This document shows, one piece after another, positions 58,662 to 64,000 of a stretch of DNA of 64,000 bases (the stretch's first letter is position 1; every line of letters begins with the position of its first letter). The notes beneath the pieces are model-generated. The model saw nothing but the letters and a program-made list of their open reading frames with translations. It had not been told where the DNA came from and made no database searches. Both the position numbers and the translations under genes were made by a program. The stretch lies in assembly GCF_021976095.1 (NCBI RefSeq), contig NW_025813469.1, positions 9,130,490-9,194,489 of the forward strand, given 5' to 3'. This DNA is from Xenia sp. Carnegie-2017 (taxonomy: Eukaryota > Cnidaria > Anthozoa > Malacalcyonacea > Xeniidae).

Positions 58662-60846
58662 ATGATCGAGAAGTGTCTTGAATATATACCATGGAAAAGT
58701 TTTAACTGGTTTGGAAGAATAATATTGATTATCTTTGTTATATTTGGCTTCATCGTCTCTGGTATTTCATTAAATTTATATAATGATCTCTCTTTTAATT
58801 GTTATAATGAGAAATTGTCAAAAAACAATGACAATTCTCTCATCAAAACCATTGAATCAAGATGTTTCAGACAATACAAAGATGGGCTAAATTTCAAGTA
58901 TGTAATTTTTCTTGTGGTGTGCTTAAATATTGGTATTGTCTTAATTTGGAGTATGGTTTATGGATATTATGTAAAACGTCGAGTCGAGCATTATGGTCAA
59001 TCCGATCCAGCAAACAATGATGGGGAAAGTAAACCTCTACATGTTGGTTATCATGGTGAAGACAATTATAAATCTAAAAGCGTTACATTTCGATTTTCTA
59101 CATTTTACATTTACATCGTCCATTTGGTTGTTCGCCTCATTATATTATCCGTATTCGTTGGATTACTTTTTCAGCCAAGTTTCCTATCGATTACTCTTGT
59201 TCATGGCATCCTAAATTGAAAGAAACAACCTCATTAAATCACACTATACCCACCTCATACGACGTCATATTACTTGCTTGTCAAAATCTCAACGCTGATA
59301 AAAGTAAGACGTTAATTCAGTTGTTGCGTCTGTTGATGTCATTTTATAATACTGACAATCTTAGAGCTGTCTTATTTGACGATTGTAGCCTGGAAGTACA
59401 GGTTATTTACAACATCAAGAGAATTTTGTGAAGTTTATTTGTTACGAAAACGTGAAAGATTTCAAACATTTTGGAAAAAAAGAAAATTTTGACAGCAACG
59501 AAGACGTTCAAACAAATGAGGACTTTGGGGATGATCATAACCGTCCATTAAAGTTTGAGGAGATTTATGTCAATGTCATTATGCAAGCAGAAAGAGAATT
59601 AAAGAATGCTTATCCCAAAAAATATAAAAGACATGAAATCTTTCAATGTCATCTAGAAATTAGACATGATGCTAGACAATTGAAAATGGTGACCGAAATT
59701 TTTAAGCCAATCCAGGGTGAGAAAGAAACATCGTATCCACGTTCTATTTTAGTCATTGGAAGGCCAGGAATTGGTAAAACAATGTTAACAAAAAAACTTA
59801 TGCATGAATGGAAAAACAATACAGATAATTATTGGCGAGATAAGCACGTTCATTTGATCCGATGTCGTGCGATTAAAAATGTTGACATTACTCTTCAAGA
59901 AATGTTGTGTGATGAGGGATTGCCATATCCAGATTACGAATTGATAATGTCAAATCCAGAAAAACCGTTCTTATCATTGACGGTCTTGATGAGCTTCCAT
60001 TGGATGAAAAAATCTTAAAACTAAAGGCCCAGTGTTTGCTAAAGAAAAATGCCAGCATTTACAGTGTTAAGTATGTTGATTAAAGGTAAACTGTTGCCAG
60101 GTGCCACTGTTCTAATAACATCACGACCAACCGCTGAATATGCATTTAAACTTTTGAAATTTAAGAGGACAGTGGAGATCTTGGGGTTTTTTGAAGATCA
60201 AATTAAAGAATATGTTCACAAGTTTTGTGGTAACGATAAGGAATCTACCGAGCTGATCTTGAACTGCATTGATAATTCTATCGAACTTCGTAGCTTGTGC
60301 TATATCCCCGTCAACGCTTACATTGTCTGTCTGACCCTGAAAGAATGCTTTAGAAACGACGCAAAAGATATTCCAAAACTACAACTGAATTGTACAAAGA
60401 GCAGTTAAAATCTTACTTCGGAAGCACCATCCAGATTTTAAAAGTATATCATCACCAAAGAATTATCTTCTCAAAGATTTACCGGAAGAACTTGACAATG
60501 ACCTGAAAATAATGAAAAGCCTTGCAAAAGACGGCATTGCGAAAGAGAGTTTGATTTTTGAAGAACCAAGTCTCTCGAATTTTCCACATCGGGCAAATTG
60601 CGGTTTCTTTCATCAATTACCAGATAGACGACGCAATCTTTATTGTTTTATTCATTTGACTCTTCAAGAGTTCTTCGCTGCATGGTGTATTGTTGATGAT
60701 TGGCAAAACATCGGAAAGTTTTTGGATAATAATGTGTCTGATCCTAAATGGCATTTGGTAATAGAGTTTGTTGCTGGTTTATTTGGAGACAAGAAGAGAT
60801 CTGGCAGCATCAGAGATACTAAAACAATAGAAGATGTTGAACAACG
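58662..60846 (+). CDS. NLR-like membrane-NACHT exon (copy C)
   Basis: The exon starts at an ATG (MIEKCLEYIPWKSFNW). Four hydrophobic segments are expected from alignment with copy B; three are clear in the first frame (58662-59219: about residues 16-41, 77-102 and 147-175). The NACHT part carries GRPGIGKTML (Walker A, about 59758-59787), a Walker B reading IIDGLDELP (about 59966-60000), LITSRPTAE, FFEDQIKEYVHKFCG, CYIPVNAYIVCLTL and HLTLQEFFAAW. It ends at a good donor (cg|gtaggg, 60846/60847). The reading frame as given is interrupted about six times, mostly by single missing bases in A runs, so either the copy is decaying or the sequence contains errors. The likely role is an intracellular sensor anchored in a membrane. 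Confidence 0.82.
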
Positions 60847-62861
60847 GTAGGGTCTTTATTTTTCTTTCAAGTGTAGTTTAGGTTATTGTCCTCGATGAAA
60901 TTTGTTTACACAGTTTTTAGTCCTGCTGGACAGGAAGTGCAGGAACAGTAACTACGTCTACTACATATGCACAGTTTGGTTGTTGGATTGTTATAAGAAA
61001 TCGCAGCTGTTTTATATAAAGCTGGCATGTAATTATATAAGGCATAGCTTCATGCTCTTCTGCAGAGAGTTGTTTCAGTTTTGAAAATGTCGCTGGGTTT
61101 CAAAAGAGGTCTGTCTGTTTAAAAACAGTGTTTCTGCCTTTTTACTAACTTTGCACTCTGAAGCTGACGCTGTTATCATTTACGCCACATTCTAAAAAAA
61201 GTATAAAGGCTAAGGCTTCCTACTTAATTTATAGTGTGGGGTGCATAATGTATAACAGCTGATGTGTATTAATTAAGCCATACAACGCTTTTAGCCGAAT
61301 TATGGGTATGTAATAGGTATGTGGTAAATAACGATCTTGACGAGCAGGACAAGGCTCTTACATTGAAGTAAATATATGTAATATTATACCATAATTTATT
61401 AATGTTATGCAATCATAAATATTTTGTATTAATGATGCAATTACAGGCTAGAACCTAAATTTGTAATATGATGATTTAGACAAATGCGTTCATTTCACGA
61501 GGTTTAGCAGTTAAGCAAGGAGTCTGTAAAATAGAATTATTTGATTGTTAGCAATCTATATCAAATAATCACTTGACTGGCTAAATTGCTTTTCTTATTT
61601 GTGTACATAGTTTCGAAAACCATTTTGTTGTAATGTTTGATATTTCACTTTATAGGATTGATTTTGCTTGCTTAACTTATGTAACCATTAAAGTATAGTT
61701 CATGACTTCGTTCTTGTTTGTTTTCATCAAATGATAAGATTTGGGTTAATCGGTTGTAGCAAATGGATTGTTGTTTAAACCTTTCCAATTAGTTATTCAT
61801 ATTATCGGCTATCCATATCGACTTACTGTATATTTTATTTGTAAATGGAAGAATTGGATATCAGGTGTTTATTATTCCAGTATGTTTTTACATATATTGA
61901 GATAAGTTGCTAAGGTCAGCAGGACAGTGTAAACCTGCATAAATAATGTGTCTTACTTTATCAAATTCATATGTTATGGTGTCTATTTTATGACGTCATA
62001 TTTCTGACGTCTTGAAATTTGCCTACTGTATTTAAAATCCTAGATCTGCCATTGTATGAAAAGTCCTAAGAAATCCAACATTCGGAACATGCTAAACTTT
62101 AGGATTTTTTTGCTGATGTAAAAAAATAAAATACCAGCATGCTTAAAGAATTGGCGAAATTGACTTGTCACGTTTATTGAAACAAATCAAATTAAGAGAA
62201 GCGATGATTTATTGTGAAAGCAGTATGTTTGAATTTATGTAATATGTGAAATATATAGATTAAGTTGTTTTTAAGGTTAAAATAGTGGATAAGAAACGAT
62301 GTGTTTTGTCGCACAAGTTTCTCAGTTAATACTGGTGCAACATGCACTATGACGCACAAGACATCAAAACATTACATGTACAATATATCATTAAAACTAT
62401 TTAAATGCTTTCTTCATTCTACGTTTCTCCTGATTTGACAAGATTTTTAGTTGAAACGGATAAACGCATTGCACTAGCTATAAAATAAACAAAAACACGA
62501 CGCAAATTTTTTCCAGGTGGAAAAAAACGAAAGAGTTAAAAACCGAATAATCTTTAATTAGTAAATATATCTTGATTTAAGTTTGATCGACTTGGTTTTA
62601 GAAACAAATAGAGGAATTTTTACTTTCTACTATTAAGCTAATGACTGTAATTAAGTCTACTTCATCGACTTTAAAACAGTGTGCAGTTTTTTACTTACCG
62701 AAAGATTCAAATAAGATGTACCCTCTCTAGCTGTGCTCGACCACAGAGAGAATAATCTGCATTAGCTAGCTAATTGCTTATTATGCCACAATACGTACGC
62801 AAGTATTAAGTCTTTGATGAACGATTGGTTTATAAAAAACTTTTGTATTTAACATTTGCAG
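60847..62861 (+). other. Phase-2 intron of NLR copy C
   Basis: A 2015-base intron between donor gtaggg (60847) and acceptor tttgcag (62855-62861). About 61845-62190 is shared with the copy B intron. No other exon is seen. A short frame at 60902-61084 is not supported. Confidence 0.75.
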
Positions 62862-64000
62862 GTTTACATTTTGGATCTCACATTTATTTTCCAATGACGG
62901 CAATAAAGCAATTGGTTTTCTGGGAGTAAAGTGCTTATACGAGTTGCAAGACAAAGATGTCATCAGGTCAGCATGTACACAACTAAATAAGAACTATTCT
63001 CGAGAAATGAAGATTGAAGATGTTTCTTTTACTCCTGTTGATTCGAAAGCATTTTTCGAATTTCTTTCTGAATGCAAACACATAAATGAGGTTGTGTTCC
63101 AATCGTGTGAGTTTATTGATAATCATGTCTGCCTTGCAATGAAAAAGTTTTTATTAAACTGGACAGGCGACAAATTACTCTCTTTGCGTTTTGATTTATG
63201 TGATTTTAGTCGTTATTTTTTGAAATATCTCAGTGAAACTTTAAAATGTGGTAACTTTACATTCACTGCATCTAGGAACTTGATTAATCTAGAAAATGAA
63301 GCTGCTAAATATCTTAGTGAAGCATTGAAATTTGAGAATTGTAAAATTGCGGATTTAGGTATTAAAGACCACGATTTAGGTTATGAATGCGCTAAATATC
63401 TTAGTGAAGCTTTGAAAAATGAGAATTGTATACTTACTGAATTGCTTATTATGGAGAGCAATATAGGTGATCAAGGTGCTAAATATCTTAGCGAAGCATT
63501 GAAAAGTGAGAATTGTAAACTTACTCTATTAATTCTTGAAAACAACAAGATAGGTGATGAAGGCGCTAAATATCTTAGTGAAGCTTTAAAAAGTGAGAAT
63601 TGTAAACTTACTAAATTAGATCTTGAAACTAACGAAATAGGTGATGAAGGTGCTAAATATCTTAGTGAAGCTTTGAAAAGTGAGAATTGTAAACTTACTC
63701 AATTGGATATTTATAAAAACGATGTTGGTGATGAAGGTGCTAAATATCTTAGTGAAGCATTGAAAAGCGAGAATTGTAAATTTACTGAATTGGATCTTCA
63801 TGACAACAAGATAGGTGATGAAGGCGCTAAATATCTTAGTGAAGCTTTGAAAAGTGAGAATTGTAAACTTACTAACTTAAAACTTTCAAACAACAAAATA
63901 GGTGATGAAGGTGCAAAATATCTTAGTGAAGCTTTGAAAAGTGAGAATTGTAAACTTACTGAATTGGGTCTTAGTTCTAACAGTATAGAAGGATGAAGGT
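62862..64000 (+). CDS. NLR-like LRR exon (copy C), cut by the window edge
   Basis: It continues the 58662 exon: the codon CGG is formed across the splice, then FTFWISH, GFLGVKCLYELQDKDVIRSA and about 85 residues of leader. At least nine 29-residue ribonuclease-inhibitor-type LRR units follow (87-bp DNA period, for example 63553 and 63640). The helix side GDEGAKYLSEALKSENCKLT is nearly constant. The exposed strand differs in each unit (LILENN, LDLETN, LDIYKN, LDLHDN, LKLSNN, LGLSSN). Apart from a stop created by two extra bases at the very end (about 63990), the frame is open throughout. The array probably continues beyond 64000. Confidence 0.87.

Noticed and set aside
60902-61084. 60-residue frame in the intron of NLR copy C
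   Set aside because: It is short, has no homologue that I recognise, and lies within an intron with good donor and acceptor.

Overview
The window is AT-rich metazoan DNA with short spliceosomal introns and many transposons. It most likely comes from an anthozoan cnidarian. This rests on a tRNA-derived SINE and a GIY-YIG retroelement tail whose sequences I recall as common in coral genomes, an uncharacterised gene family I recall from cnidarian databases, and an expanded NACHT-LRR family. The species assignment is inference from memory, because no search could be run. There are no bacterial features, CRISPR arrays or operons.

Layout. Positions 1-3310 hold a minus-strand RTE-type LINE split by a 466-bp repeated unit. 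From 5182-5590 two SINE copies lie head to head as a palindrome. 9532-11210 is an orphan leucine-rich-repeat (LRR) exon of an NLR-like immune receptor. 12478-12700 is a second SINE-like palindrome, and four bases further on, at 12707-15640, is an apparently complete PIF/Harbinger DNA transposon. 16213-16530 is a scrap of an NLR first exon. 18413-20637 (four membrane segments plus NACHT) and 26300-27245 (LRR) form a second, clearly decayed NLR, whose intron holds SINEs and a relic of an uncharacterised cnidarian gene family. On the minus strand, 27948-29186 carries remains of a voltage-gated proton channel (HVCN1) and 35680-43260 carries about twenty exons of DNA topoisomerase I (TOP1). Both look broken. 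A non-autonomous hAT element (29444-31645) lies between them. From 43.6 to 47.4 kb are a Penelope-like retroelement tail, a large foldback repeat and a THAP-bearing element with terminal inverted repeats. 49786-54893 is a fossil BEL/Pao retroelement between long inverted repeats. 58662-60846 plus 62862-64000 is the third and best preserved NLR, running off the right edge.

How it fits together. The three NLR copies share one design: an exon coding four membrane segments and a NACHT ATPase, a phase-2 intron, and an exon coding a conserved leader followed by 29-residue ribonuclease-inhibitor-type LRRs. The 87-bp LRR units are almost identical on the helix side but differ at the exposed beta-strand positions. 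This suggests a membrane-anchored sensor family with a repeat-driven way of diversifying its ligand face, and it is the most interesting system here. Introns and flanks of the copies are also duplicated across the window, which fits an expanding and decaying tandem cluster.

Caution. Nearly every host gene here is interrupted by single-base indels, many of them in homopolymer runs. Some of these may be errors in a long-read assembly. Other lesions look genuine: a catalytic Arg changed to Pro and a missing exon in TOP1, and a lost splice donor and a CGA-to-TGA change in the second NLR.
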